Notes: generated from the sequence alone by a model not told the origin. A DNA stretch of 23,332 nt from Catenaria anguillulae PL171 (GCA_002102555.1 MCFL01000345.1:1-23332); one strand, 5' to 3'. Positions 1 to 10,057 are shown, counted from the first letter of the stretch. A program made the numbers and translations.

Positions 1-470
1 GGGTACTAATAACATGGGGTCTGAAATCCCAGCGTAAAGGTATCCCGAGGTCAACTTGAAACAGACCTCGTAAGCACCCTTGTTCCGGGCAAACGGAACA
101 GCCCAAATCAGGAATCGGTGGATGTGCACGCCATACCTGGTGCCGCGCTTCTGGAAGCAAACCGGAACTGCCTTCCCCCCCCCCCACCTCCCTCCGCCTG
201 CACCCTCATATGTATGTATGTACATCGATGTTGTACATGCTGAGAATATATTCAACACTTCACAAATCAAGCACTCTCGTCTCCCAACCTGTCCCTCAAC
301 TCCAACCTAACGGGTCGGCCATACTTATATTGACTCAAGTGACAATGACAGTAGATGACAACTTGGTGTAGCCGTTAAGCACCTGAGCCTGGATCGGTGT
401 TACGTAGACCCGAGTTCGAACCTACAAGGGTTTTGCGTCATTTTCCTTTTTGGATCGGTGGCCGGTGGGC
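1..470 (+). repeat. Left terminal inverted repeat of the transposon
   Basis: This pairs inverted with 7520-7991. The outer ~55 bp match closely with small gaps. The next ~190 bp are poorly matched. A block at about 276-330 (caagcactctc through ggtcggccata) matches 7643-7703 almost perfectly, and a tRNA-like block at about 361-430 matches 7547-7615. The overall repeat is long and unevenly diverged, unlike the 31-bp inverted repeats of canonical P elements. A C-run of 11 sits at 175-185. Confidence 0.75.
361..430 (+). other. tRNA-like segment (A-box and B-box matches) in left terminal repeat
   Basis: TGGTGTAGCCGTTAAGCAC resembles the D-arm/A-box of class II (Ser/Leu-like) tRNAs, and GAGTTCGAACCT some 40 nt later resembles the B-box. 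The acceptor stem and most of the T-stem do not pair by eye, so this is not called as a functional tRNA gene. The counterpart in the other terminal repeat shares both boxes. It could be a tRNA-derived fragment captured by the element, or a chance resemblance kept because the two ends are related. Confidence 0.45.
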
Positions 471-1646
471 TATCCAACCCCGATTGAACGCAAATGACGT
501 ACATATTGGCAGTGAATACCAAAAGAAGAGATGGATATGCATTCAGCACGGAACATTAAGTGCCGTAAACAAGACAGTGAAACATGACCAATTTAGCGAC
601 TCCACTCTATTATCATCAACCAGCCCTCCACCCTTGGAGAACCTCGATATGTTCCTCGTCCATGCACACCCACCGCTCAAGTTACCGCCCCCCTCGCCGA
701 CTCTCTCTGTATCAAAGCACGAGCCTCGCCCTCGACAATCGCATAGGGTGAATCCGCCATGCAACCTGCCACATTGCCCAACGCATGCCGCGCCGCCAGA
801 TCTACTCAACATGACGAAGCGTCATATTCGCACTCGGCCGCCCGCGGTTGTTGGATTGGACCCCCAGAGGCGGAACTGGTCGACGGCAAGGGTGGTGCGT
901 AACGCTGTGCGTAACGTTAGGGACGTGGGATAGCGATCCCTCGACATGTAGCACCCGATAACGACAACGGAACTGCCGCGCTGGATGCCACCTGCCGCGT
1001 ACAACTGCCTAGCATGACGGCGGCACCTTGAGTTGACATCCATGATCCACAACTTGACTGTGGTATTTATGCGCTTGACGTGGCGGCAGGCGAGGAATGC
1101 GAAATGCGAGTGCATGGTCAAATCGGATCATGGGCAAGCAAGCCGTGTGTGGCACGTATGTACAAGGCTTTTGCCTGAGACTGGGGGTTACTCGATCGCC
1201 AGTGTGTGCTTGCATGGCGGCCAGCGGCGGTCCTGGGTGATTGATTCTGGTTCTGGAGGGATACTGGAGGACAGGGTCGTATTGGAATGAGTGAGTGTAG
1301 TGGTGTACCCTAATCGCATAGCAACTGCTACGATGGTGGACGCCCGTGGCAGGTGTGGCCGACCAGTGCAACTCGGATTGTTGTCGAGCGGCGGCGTTGG
1401 CTTCGCTGAGCGTGGACGAGGTGGACAGGAAGGCGGGTCGTCGCAAAAGAATTGTGCTGTGGCTACAAAATTCACAAAGTCCATGGATGCGCTCGTTTGC
1501 GCAGCCAAGACTCCATGAGCCCAAATGAGTTGTCGTTGGCAGTTGGTTCGAAGTAGCGAGACACCGGCATGGCGAGCTGAGGGCGACAGCGACGCCAACC
1601 CGGTTTAGTTGCGGCCTCTCATCAGCTACCGTATAGCCAACGCACA
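397..1646. other. Transposon interior without a convincing gene
   Basis: Between the left terminal repeat and the transposase start, overlapping open frames occur on both strands, the longest ~220 codons on minus at 1009-1671. They are arginine/serine/proline-biased, lack recognisable motifs and overlap each other, as expected for chance frames in GC-rich DNA. The stretch probably holds the transposase promoter and 5' leader. No clear TATA element was seen just upstream of 1647. Confidence 0.4.
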
Positions 1647-4473
1647 ATGAATTCGACCCAGTACCAGACAATTATTGCCGACCTTGCCGAGCAAGAACTC
1701 GACAAACGTGGTGCTCGGGGGCGCGATGACTTTGCTGTGACCCAAGTTGTGCCCATGCCCGCACCTGTGCGAGCGCCGACCACCCCAACGACCAACCATG
1801 GGATCGTGACCTTCGAAATAAAGTCCAAATCGCATCCGGATGCGTCCCCGAGCCGCTCCGCCCGCCTCGTTTTGCTCGGCAGTACGTCTCAACATGCCGG
1901 GTGCCTGGCTCGCGACGTGCAAGTCTCCATTCGCTACCTATCGCGCCCCCTTCCCCTTCAATCCAAGCATCTTGGGCGGCTCAACGAGATAGGCCGCTTT
2001 GTCCCGGAATTGACCGTCGAAAACCTTGTGGACGAGGGCTCGGTTCAGATTTCTCGCTCTCAAGTGGAAGGACTGATTCGCTTTCTCATCAACGTTGGTC
2101 CATGCCTCGGTGCTCGCAACAAGGAGTGCATTGATCTTCTCCGTGAGAGAAACCTGACCACCATCAACGACCAACGCTCAAACGACCAAAGCGTCCTCGC
2201 ATCTATCGACAATATCCTCGTTGTACACAATGGCTCTGAGCACGAGACAATCCGCGATCGGTTATGCGAACTGCTTTCTGGCTGTGTGCCATGCGCCAAT
2301 CGCCAGAAAATGCTTCCAGCCGTCATTGAGCGCCTGCGTGCTCCAAAACCCACGCCGCTGAAGGGTGTGTTTGTCCTCTCCGTCGTGCTGAGTCGGCACA
2401 TTGTGCTTTGGCGATACTGACCCATTTCCCATTCGCCTTTTCCCAGTCTCGAAGCCCACGCAATCTGCTACAAAGAGCTCCATGGATGAGTACGTCAACT
2501 TTTTGCACCAAGTTACATGTCTGGCGGCGCAAATTAAACCCTCACTTTGCAGACAATTGGATGCCATCAACCCGAAATTGTCTCAGTTCCTTCGTGCACA
2601 CCCTTCCTGCTCTCCGTCCTCAACTTCACCAATCGCCATGCGCATTCAAAAGGAAACGGCCAAGGCCTTGAGATTCCCGACGACATCAAGACCTTTGCAC
2701 TCTTCATTCATTCCAGGAGCGCCAAGCTTATTCAAGTGCGGACCATGTTCATTTTTCTGCCACACACAAAAAAGGACAGATCTGATCTCTTCACTTGTTC
2801 TGCAGGCACTTCGCACCTTCATTCCCACGCTCCCAACTGAGCGTACGCTTGCAACGGAACGGCTCAAGATGGCCCAGACCTCAGGACTCGACCCGTTGGA
2901 CGACCCAAGATTCAAGGACACTCTGCTCGAGCGGCTCTTCAGCGGCAAGGACAAGGACAAGTTGACTGCACTGCAGCGCACTCTGTTCATGTACCTCGAC
3001 GAGGTAACACTCACGGCCACGCTGCTCATGAAGCGCAACGGCGAGGTGCTTGGGTTTGCGGATTCTGATGCTGCTATCATGGCACAAGACAACCCAGACC
3101 AGCTCCCACTTGCTACGATGGGGCTCGCGCTCATGGTTCGTTCTCTCGGTGGGGGCCGTCCAGTGCCGTTGATGTACTTTTTGCAGGCAAAGTCGTGCGC
3201 CAACTTCATGCGGATGCAAATCTCAAGGGCCATCAGGACATTGAAGATGTGGGGATTGCGCGTCATCATTGTTTCATCCGATGGGTGCGTATTTCATTCT
3301 TTGCTCCACTTCCCAATCTGTTCAACATATCAGTTTCTCACGAACTCGAATATGCAGTGGCAGCGTCAATAAGTCGGCCTTTTGCAAGCACTTGGGCTTT
3401 CCTCATGCACGTTTCCACTGGATTCCCGATTTCACACACGTCTTCAAAAACTTGCGGAACAACCTGCACAACCGCGGCCGCATCTTGATTCCGTGCTACT
3501 ACCCGCCCAGTCGCTACTACGATAAACTCGGGTATGGCTACGCCGACTGGGAGATTGTCGAGGTCTATGTCACGTACCTGGTAAGCAGCAGATCAGGTTA
3601 CCTTGGTCCCACGCGCCGCCCATTGTCACTCGCACACATCAAGCTTGACGGCCGTTCAAAGATGAATGTTGGCCTCGCGGTCGGCATTTTCAACTCAGAC
3701 TTTGTCCGCACCATGCGCGACTTTTTCTTTTCCGCTGAAAACGCTCAGAGTATCCATTCCTGCCAAAGGATGTGGAGGCGACTTGCCATTACATTGGTTT
3801 GTGCGCCCAGTTCTACGAACTGTTCACTGTACGGCGACCTGTCGACGCTGAGCGGCTTACCGCCCTGGCCGCCATCAAGGACGCATTCACGACTTGGAGT
3901 GCGCACCATGACGTGCGAGTCGAACACGCGCGCACCGAGCTCACGGCACTCAAGGACATGGCTGCCGCGCAGGGCCGTGCATCCAGCACCGGCGCCGGCA
4001 CATCCAAGAAGGGCGCCGCCGTACCAGACCAAGACGCCCAGCTCAAGAACATGATTGAAGAGCAAGAAGCCCACGTCAAGGATGTTGAGAACGAGTGGAT
4101 CTCGAACGAGACAGCCGGTGACATTGTGACATGCATTGCCGTCGCGACGGAAGTGACAAAGTCGTTGTTTCGCGAGTGCGTTTTGGTCCCACTATGCTTG
4201 CTCTCCTGCGGGAATCGGCATTAACCAACAGTTGTTTGTAGGTTCCCCGACATCAAGGGCCACCTATACTTGCGCATGTTTGGCACGAATTGCGTCGAGG
4301 CGCTGTTTTCGACGTGCCGCCAGCTCAGCGGTGACAACGAGCAGGTCCGAGTCACAGACTTGAGTTTGGCATTTGGATTGATGGATCGTTTGGTGTGCTT
4401 CAGCGATTTGATTCGGAGGGCAAAGCGGTCGTACCTGTATCCTGAGGAAGACGAGGAGGGAGAAGATGATTGA
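1647..4473 (+). CDS. P-element/THAP9-like transposase, spliced
   Basis: This is the likely transposase of the surrounding element, cutting and joining DNA at the terminal repeats. Proposed exons: 1647-2364, 2447-2489, 2553-2735, 2806-3284, 3358-4175 and 4242-4473, with GT-AG introns of 63-82 nt, giving ~820 residues. Family signatures in order: an IPDDIKTFALFIHSRSAKLI segment like the conserved pre-catalytic region of THAP9-type proteins; MYLDE (candidate catalytic Asp near residue 379, bases 2998-3000); the SLPLAT-like DQLPLATMGLALMV stretch; VSSDGGSVNKSAF across a splice (second Asp at 3280-3282); the PDFTHVFKNLRNNL motif (cf. DPPHLIKxxRN); the KMNVGLAVGIF segment; and a C-terminal NCVEALFSTCRQLSGDN motif like the family's QDxLENFFSxIR...G. 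No THAP zinc finger is seen at the N terminus. There are apparent frame changes near 2600 and 3755, so the copy is either damaged or affected by consensus error. Confidence 0.8.
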
Positions 4474-4651
4474 CATTATGAAGTGGGTTTGTATGATTTT
4501 GTGTGCGAATAATGAATGAAGGACGTGGGATAACATCAAGGTATGACAACCAGTCAAATGGAAGCGGTGAGGATATAGTATTGAAAGGTCGGTTGAAATT
4601 GAGTGAGAAAACAAGAAAAGAAAAGTCATGGCCTGTCGATATTGGGGGAAA

Positions 4652-5718
4652 TCATGATGCAAATGAGGAGTTGTGGGGGGATACGTGATGCGGATCATGT
4701 GATTGGTGCGTCTGGCCGTTATTGAGATTGGGAAGATGTGAGGGCACTGGTTGGTTGTGCATTGGAGTGGATGGCGGGTAATACGACGCCAGCATCGGTG
4801 ACATTGGCTGACCGTGCGCTTGAGTGCCCGACGGGTAGACCGCGGGCGGCGGCGGCGAGCGCATGCGGCAGACCGTGCGCTTGGGCGCCCGACGGGTCGT
4901 ACCATGCCGCTTGAGTGCCCGACGGGTAGGCCGCGGGCGGCGGCGGCGGCAGCGCATGTGGCAGACCGTGCGCTTGGGCGCCCGACGGGTCGTACCATGC
5001 CGCTTGAGTGCCCGACGGGTAGACCGCGGGCGGCGGCGGCGGCAGCGCATGTGGCAGACCGTGCGCTTGGGCGCCGGACGGGTCGTACCATGCTGCCTGA
5101 GTGCCCGACAGGTAGACCGCAGGCGGCGGCGGCGGCGCATGCGGCAGACCGTGCGCTTGGGCGCCGGACGGGTAGACCGCGGGCGGTGGCGGTGGCGGCG
5201 GGTGATGCTGGTGAGCATGCTGATGGGACACATAGGACGACGGCGTCTGCGGAGGCGGCAGACCGAGTGGCGGCGCAACCACAGGGGGATGCTGTAGTGG
5301 TAGGGGAAATGCGCCGGGTCCTTGGTGCTGATCGTTCATGGTTGGCAGGGATGGGGACGGGAGCGGCAGCAGTTGAGGGTCGGACTGCACGCTAGACTTG
5401 GCTGCCCGGACACCACTTGATCTTTTGCGACCTGGACAGCTCAAAGCATGAGATGCAAGCACCCAATGTGAAGCCTGGGAAATTCGATGGCGTGCGTACC
5501 TTTTCCTTTCCCACCTCGCTTGCTTGGTGCTGCAGCAGGGGTGGCCGCCGTGCCAGATTCCTGAGGAGCCGTCGCACCGTCGCTGAAATTCCCGGTCCGT
5601 CCTGGGAACACACAACGGGTGTTACAAGCAGCATGACAACGCCCGATAAATCAAAGAACGTACTGCGCTTGCTAGCCGATGGCTGGTTTGAACCACCTGC
5701 GCCCATGGTCGCCGTCAA
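4652..5718 (-). CDS. Pro/His-rich repeat protein inside the transposon, function unknown
   Basis: Not recognised. On the minus strand it starts at 5718 (or at the second Met, MGAGGSNQPSASKRSTFF). One intron fits at about 5422-5489 (GTACGC...CAG), joining a Lys/Gly-rich stretch (KRGGKGK) to GRKRSSGVRAAK, a plausible nuclear-localisation segment. A second intron near 5605-5630 is possible. The body is low-complexity Pro/His/Gln, including HQHAHQHHPPPPP, followed by 31-residue repeats (YDPSGAQAHGLPHALPPPPP plus AVYPSGTQAAW). The natural C terminus (HVSPHNSSFAS, stop at 4652) lies in another frame than most of the repeats, with the switch near 4860. It converges on the transposase and sits within the terminal repeats, so it belongs to the element as structural or cargo coding. 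Low-complexity composition prevents a functional call. Confidence 0.5.
4812..5195 (-). repeat. 93-bp tandem repeat (31 codons), about 3-4 copies
   Basis: The landmark ACCATGCCGC (or ACCATGCTGC) recurs at 4901, 4994 and 5087, exactly 93 bp apart, with partial units on both sides. The unit is a multiple of three, so copy-number changes keep the minus-strand reading frame. GCGGCGGCGG runs encoding poly-Pro mark the unit joints and are the places where unit lengths vary. Confidence 0.85.
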
Positions 5719-5843
5719 GGTTGTGGGACTTGTGACTACATGAAGAAGACGCGCACTGTGGTCAGAAACTCATGAATGGTACGAGCAGAGTGCTGCAAGC
5801 GCAGACAAACCAGTAGGGCCGGCGTTCTCATTCTGCTGCCGAA

Positions 5844-7396
5844 TCAGACCCGTGGTTGTTGGTGGATGTTGGTTTCGAGTTGATTTCGACTTGACGAGCA
5901 AGAGGCGGATGCGCTGTCGATGGTCGTTCGCTCGGGATCCACCTGCTCTTGCTTGATCCAGTCCGAGAAAAGCTTGACGAACTCACCCTGCTTCAGGGTG
6001 AGGAACGGGCGGATCATGCGCTTGAACGTGAAGTCAGCCAGGCCAGGATCTGAGGCGTGGTCACCGTACATGACATGGAGCAGGTCTTGGAAGTGGGCAC
6101 GGAATGTCGAGGAAGAAAGAAACGCTTCTGTGCGATGGATGGCCCAGAGCCGCGGTTGCTTCAAGCGATCCGCACCGTCATGGGTGAGCACAGCGGAGAG
6201 TCCACAATCCAGCCAAAAGTAAAACGGGACAGCCTACATGCTGGATGTGAGGAATATGAAAGTGACACGGATTTGAAGAAATAAGGATACTAATGTACGT
6301 CTGGGCGCGGAACAATGAGCCCCGCCACATCGATTGCCAGCACCTTTGACAAATATGCATAATCGCCATCCAGTAGCTCCTGTCGCTCGGCGTTCGCTGC
6401 GCGACGACTTCTGGTGTGGCCTTTTCGGGGGAAACGCGGATGACCGCGAGATTACGCTGGGCGGCATGGTACAAGTGACGAAAGGCGTGGCCTTCTGGTG
6501 GCATGTGCTTGTACAGGGACCGCGAGACGAGCCAACCCATCACATGCCCAATGGTCGCAAGATGAGCGCAATGTCGCTGTAGCCGCGCGCGAATTCCTCG
6601 AGATCATGAAGGGAATGAAACTCGACATCGGCCAGCGCAGCATCAACGTCAAACTCAGCCTGCAAATCAACAGAATGACGCGCGCACTTGAGGCCAGCAG
6701 CAGGGAGCAGACCGCCGGGTACACGAATAGATGGCTGCCTCGACGGCAGACTCGGACGACGACGACGGCGGTGATTTGGTCGGATTGCTCAAGAGCATCC
6801 AAGACCAACTGCGCGCCGATTTCGGATGCGTAGAACTCGAGGGCCACGACACAGTCGATCGGCAAAGAGAGTGTGTGGTAGAGGAAGGCAATGTCGTGCG
6901 TAAGCTGCTCGTTTATCGTGTCGATTGCCTCCAAGGACAGGTTGCCAATCAAGGCCCCGAACAGCCGCTCGTCGGGCGAGAACCACTGGGGTACGCCCAA
7001 CGCGACTTTGGTGACAGTCTTTTGGAATACACGGTATGGTAGAACTCGAGAGATCAGTTGGGCCACAGTTGGCCATTCGGCCTTGGGTGAGTGGCGCCGA
7101 CGGCGCCAGCGGGAGGAGGAAATGAGCCCGTTGAGGCGGTCGACGGATGTGCTGGTAGAGCTCGATGCAGCGCGAGACGAGGGGTTCAGGGAATGACTGG
7201 CAGTTTCGGGTGCGGAGACGTCGGGAGGAGACTGGTCGTCAAGGGGATCGTCGAAGGAAGGGCTTTCCGGTTCTGGATCTGGGTTGGCGTCAGGTCGCGG
7301 GTCGGCGTCGGGAAGCAAAGTGAGCTCACAGTCGGCGAGATTGCGCTCGAGCTGTTCGTCCTTGTCCTGTAAGAGTTGAAGGATGTCGTCGTCCAT
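5844..7396 (-). CDS. Unrecognised spliced gene inside the transposon
   Basis: Not recognised. Exon 1 runs 7396-6725 (224 codons from MDDDILQLLQDKDEQLERNL) and is rich in Asp/Pro/Ser for the first ~100 residues. A helical domain follows, including PYRVFQKTVTKVALGVPQWF and SPDERLFGALIGNLSLEAID. An intron fits at 6724-6660 (GTGTAC...TTGCAG), keeping phase into AEFDVDAALADVEFHSLHDL. A second intron near 6298-6234 joins VAGLIVPRPD to AVPFYFWLDCGL in phase. The C-terminal ~110 residues include FRAHFQDLLHVMYGDHASD and FVKLFSDWIKQEQVDP, with the stop at 5844. The frame switches near 6575 and 6405, so the copy may be damaged. It lies inside the terminal repeats and converges on the transposase. It could be an accessory transposition protein or captured cargo; no catalytic motif is evident. 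Confidence 0.55.
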
Positions 7397-7482
7397 TGCG
7401 TTGTTTCTGTACGAATACTCTCAAATTGGTATGTCGTCAAGGCTTGGTTCGCATCCCTCGTGCATAGCTCCTGCCGTAAGTA

Positions 7483-7492
7483 TATATGTACT
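7483..7492 (-). promoter_or_regulatory. Possible TATA element for the minus-strand gene starting at 7396
   Basis: The plus-strand GTATATATGT reads ACATATATAC on the minus strand, about 85-95 bp upstream of the proposed start codon, between that gene and the right terminal repeat. Spacing would suit a eukaryotic TATA box with a short leader. There is no other support. Confidence 0.25.
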
Positions 7493-7519
7493 GAGGAGAT
7501 CGGGGCACCCGAGCTGAGT

Positions 7520-7991
7520 GGCAGCAAAACGGAATAAAACCACCTTAAGGTTCGAACTCGGGTCTGCGTAACGCTAGCCCAGCTCCGGGTGCTTAGCGAT
7601 TGCGCCAACCTAACATCTATTCGCATGGCCATTGGGCATACAAATATGGCCGACCGGTTAGGTTGAGGTTGAGGGACAGGTTGGGAGAATGAGAGTGCTT
7701 GCTATGTGACGTTGATTTGTGTCACCATTATTCCTCGGTCAGACAGCTCAAAAGCATTCAAGGCTGAGAGGCGATTAGACCGTGCCAGTTCGGGCGGCGA
7801 CGTGTGCGGTCAGGTGGGGCAGGGTGGGTGCGCAGTTCTGGAACCACACAGGCAATGACAAAAATGTCACGCGATGCTTCAAGCCTATACGCCACGTTTG
7901 TTCCGTTCTGCCGAGCAGGACGCAAGGATGGTTGACCTCGGGAAAGTGGACCTTTTTAGGCTGGATTTCAGACCCCATGTATTAGTACCCC
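7520..7991 (-). repeat. Right terminal inverted repeat of the transposon
   Basis: This is the inverted partner of 1-470. Read on the minus strand it begins GGGGTACTAATACATGGGGT at 7991, contains the conserved block at 7703-7643 and the tRNA-like block at 7615-7547, and then loses similarity. Its inner edge lies about 120 bp upstream of the minus-strand gene starting at 7396, so it may also contribute promoter sequence to that gene. Confidence 0.75.
7547..7615 (-). other. tRNA-like segment (A-box and B-box matches) in right terminal repeat
   Basis: On the minus strand TTGGCGCAATCGCTAAGCAC (A-box-like) is followed by CCGAGTTCGAACCTT (B-box-like). It aligns with the left-end copy at 361-430 and is collinear with it inside the inverted repeat. 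A full cloverleaf cannot be drawn by eye: only about three T-stem pairs form and there is no acceptor pairing. It is treated as a tRNA-like relic. Confidence 0.45.
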
Positions 7992-8299
7992 TGCATAAAC
8001 AGACACCACTTGCGGTCGGCCACAACAAACTTGCAACAATTAAACATGCATGCAGCTGCAACTGTAGGCGCCGGCGCAATTCCACGAGGCTTGCCAACAT
8101 GCGACATCCGCCAACAAACATGCCGGGATTTGAAACAAACGTCTCCGCATGGCGCATGTCGGTCGGCAAAATCCTCACGTCCTCATGCCTCCTTCTGACA
8201 TCGAGACAAGTCCGGAGAGCTACAAAAGGTCGCCACCCCACCACTGCCATTATCAGCCTACTCCGCCTTGGCCCTTACAGATTGGCTCCTGACGCTTCC

Positions 8300-9504
8300 A
8301 TGAACCATGCCCAAGTGCGATCCCGACATGAGTCAACCGTTCTGCTCCTCGTCACGCTGCTCTTGCTCGTCACCACTGCTAGCCGTCCCGCCGACGGCCG
8401 GAGGGTCGGACAGATCTTTTCTTGCCGCCGTCGGCCTTGTTGGTGGCCCTTGGGCCGGGCCAAACCGTTGCATCGCCCGAGATAACGACCCTGCCACGCT
8501 GAGTGCGTCCATTATCATCAGCCATCACATTGCCGATTGATTACCGATATTGACCTCGATGCTGCGCTTGCTATTGGCTGTACAAAGAGTGGGGTACGGA
8601 CACATGCACTTGTGGACTGCAACCCAAACATTGAAGATCAGGTACTAACTGAGGTGTTTACCTGTTGTTTTCTGACTCGGGGTCGTCCATGTCTTCTCGC
8701 ACATGCTCACTTGGATGTGAATGGGCGTATATGTGCACGCACTCGCTGGGATTACGAGCCACAAACAGGCTACCAAATCGCACTTGGGGATCGCTCTGAC
8801 CTGGCAAATCTATGTTTCGACATTCCCGCTGGGTACGACACGCATCCTTTCCCACAGCGGTTCCTTTTGCCTCGCATCGCTTTGCTGCTGTACCACTAAA
8901 GCCCTTGATCTTTACTCAGGACATCCAACCTGGTCGCCGAGTTCGACTCTACAAGTGGTTCGTTTGATGTCCTCTTGCGAGTGTTTATGTGTCACATCTT
9001 TCATTATTGATTACCTGTTACTCTCTGACAGCAACGGTACTCCGGCGCAGTCATTTCAACCCTCTATATCTACGAGCATCTCAAAGATCGTTACCCGTAC
9101 TTTGTGTTGATGGTCAACTCGAATCGCAGACTGTGCTTGGCTGCTGCTCCGGGTACGTTAAGTCCTTGCGATGATGGCGAAATAGTGACCAGTATTGCGC
9201 GTGAACGCTTACCTCCGAAGCTCTGAATCAACATGCATTCACAGGCAACAACTATAACGGTCGTCATCTTTACTTGGAAGCATGCGAGATTGGACTGGCA
9301 GGCATTTCTGGCTGTTCATGGGCGCCGACGGCGCTTACTATCGCCATCGTTTCCTCGCATGGCAGTTCCAGAGTCGGGCAAGCGTCCGGAGTTTCCGCAA
9401 GCTGGTTTAGTCCAATGCATTTGGTGCGCGTTTCCAGAGGTCAAGGACCGCAGGCGACGCCGGCTTCTGTAAATTGCGATCCTTGCGCGCGAGTGAGTGC
9501 CTAG
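8300..9504 (+). CDS. Probable secreted protein with PPC-like stretch, multi-exon
   Basis: The start at 8300 gives an N terminus with a strong hydrophobic run (STVLLLVTLLLLVTTASRPA), like a signal peptide. Downstream, three junctions keep phase: exon about 8770-8832 (GYQIALGDRSDLANLCFDIP) ending AGG|GTACGA; exon from about 8921 (TSNLVAEFDSTSGSFDVLLR) ending before GTGTTTATG; exon about 9032-9149 (RYSGAVISTLYIYEHLKDRY then PYFVLMVNSNRRLCLAAAPG); then a last exon from 9245 (NNYNGRHLYLEACEIGLAGI), open to 9504. The piece from FDIPAGTSNLV through SFDVLLR resembles the PAGTSxLxV...GDxDLYVRxG core of bacterial-type prepeptidase C-terminal (PPC) beta-sandwich domains; this is a resemblance from memory. 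The part between the signal peptide and 8770 is not resolved: coding near 8537-8641 (DIDLDAALAIGCTKSGVRTH) is likely but its splice phase does not fit simply. A GTGAGT donor at 9493 could add a further exon. Confidence 0.45.
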
Positions 9505-10057
9505 GCTTCGCAGAAGAACATTTCTGGCCACTGGCTTTTTTGGGTGTGCAATCGGTTTTTCTTTGGTCGTCTCTGTTTTCATATACATTTATCCACCATT
9601 CCTCTCCTTTTTCGGCCGTCCTAGAAAAGGCTGTCGACCTCGCTACATCTTTTGGTGAAGGAACGATTGCTCATGCCGGGACACACACCTCAAGTTGCTT
9701 ATTTATGTCCCGCAGGATGTGCAGGTTGAGTGGTCATCCATGCGAGGTCGGATCGGAAGACCGTTGACTTGATGTGCAGATCCTTTTGCGTTGCCATTAA
9801 TGACAGAATGTGCAGAAACGATTGTGGATTGAAGAGTATTGTGATAAGTAAAGAAGTATTTCCAGACTATGAAAGGACTTTGCATGTGCAATCCGTCAAA
9901 GCAATCCATTCAGTCCATGTGCTGAGCCCTCTCCTCGTTGCTTACATCCCTCAACGCTTGATCGCAACCAATACCGCCCACCCGGCCATCATTGCCCACA
10001 GCACCCTCAATATCAGTTTGCCCGGTCCATTCTCGCAGCAGCGCCGCCCGCCGTTCC
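9505..10057. other. Intergenic stretch
   Basis: No gene supported. It may hold the 3' end of the preceding secreted-protein gene and the 5' leader of the bL34m gene. Open frames on both strands here extend from the GC-rich bL34m region and have no family features of their own. Confidence 0.4.

Larger units (their letters stand above)
1..7991. mobile_element. P-superfamily (THAP9/P-element-like) DNA transposon, ~8 kb, with two extra genes
   Basis: The first bases (GGGTACTAATAACATGGGGT) reappear inverted at about 7935-7991, ending GTATTAGTACCCC, so both termini are present; one outermost G probably lies before the window. Between them lie a spliced P-element-like transposase on the plus strand and two convergent minus-strand genes. 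The sequence just outside the left end is not in the window, so the target-site duplication (8 bp in canonical P elements) cannot be tested. The size is large compared with the ~3 kb Drosophila P element. At least one frame change in the transposase suggests this copy may be inactive, although consensus error is possible. Family assignment rests on the transposase core and the terminal repeats. Confidence 0.8.

Noticed and set aside
361-430. Functional tRNA-Ser/Leu gene
   Set aside because: A- and B-boxes are present, but the acceptor stem and most of the T-stem do not pair, and the segment is part of a terminal repeat.
1009-1671. 220-codon minus-strand open frame upstream of the transposase
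   Set aside because: No motif, biased composition, and overlapping open frames on the other strand; expected by chance in GC-rich DNA.
3581-3595. Intron starting GTAAGC in the transposase
   Set aside because: A good donor, but the nearest AG gives only 15 nt and the frame reads through into the conserved KMNVGLAVGIF segment.
4814-5395. Plus-strand Arg/Ala-rich open frame across the 93-bp repeat
   Set aside because: It is the shadow of the repeat in the opposite strand. The minus-strand frame has plausible introns and a natural non-repetitive C terminus.
8769-9300. SagB-type nitroreductase fragment
   Set aside because: The phrase GRHLYLEACEIGLAG first suggested it, but no flavin-binding motifs were found and the spliced upstream exon looks PPC-like instead.
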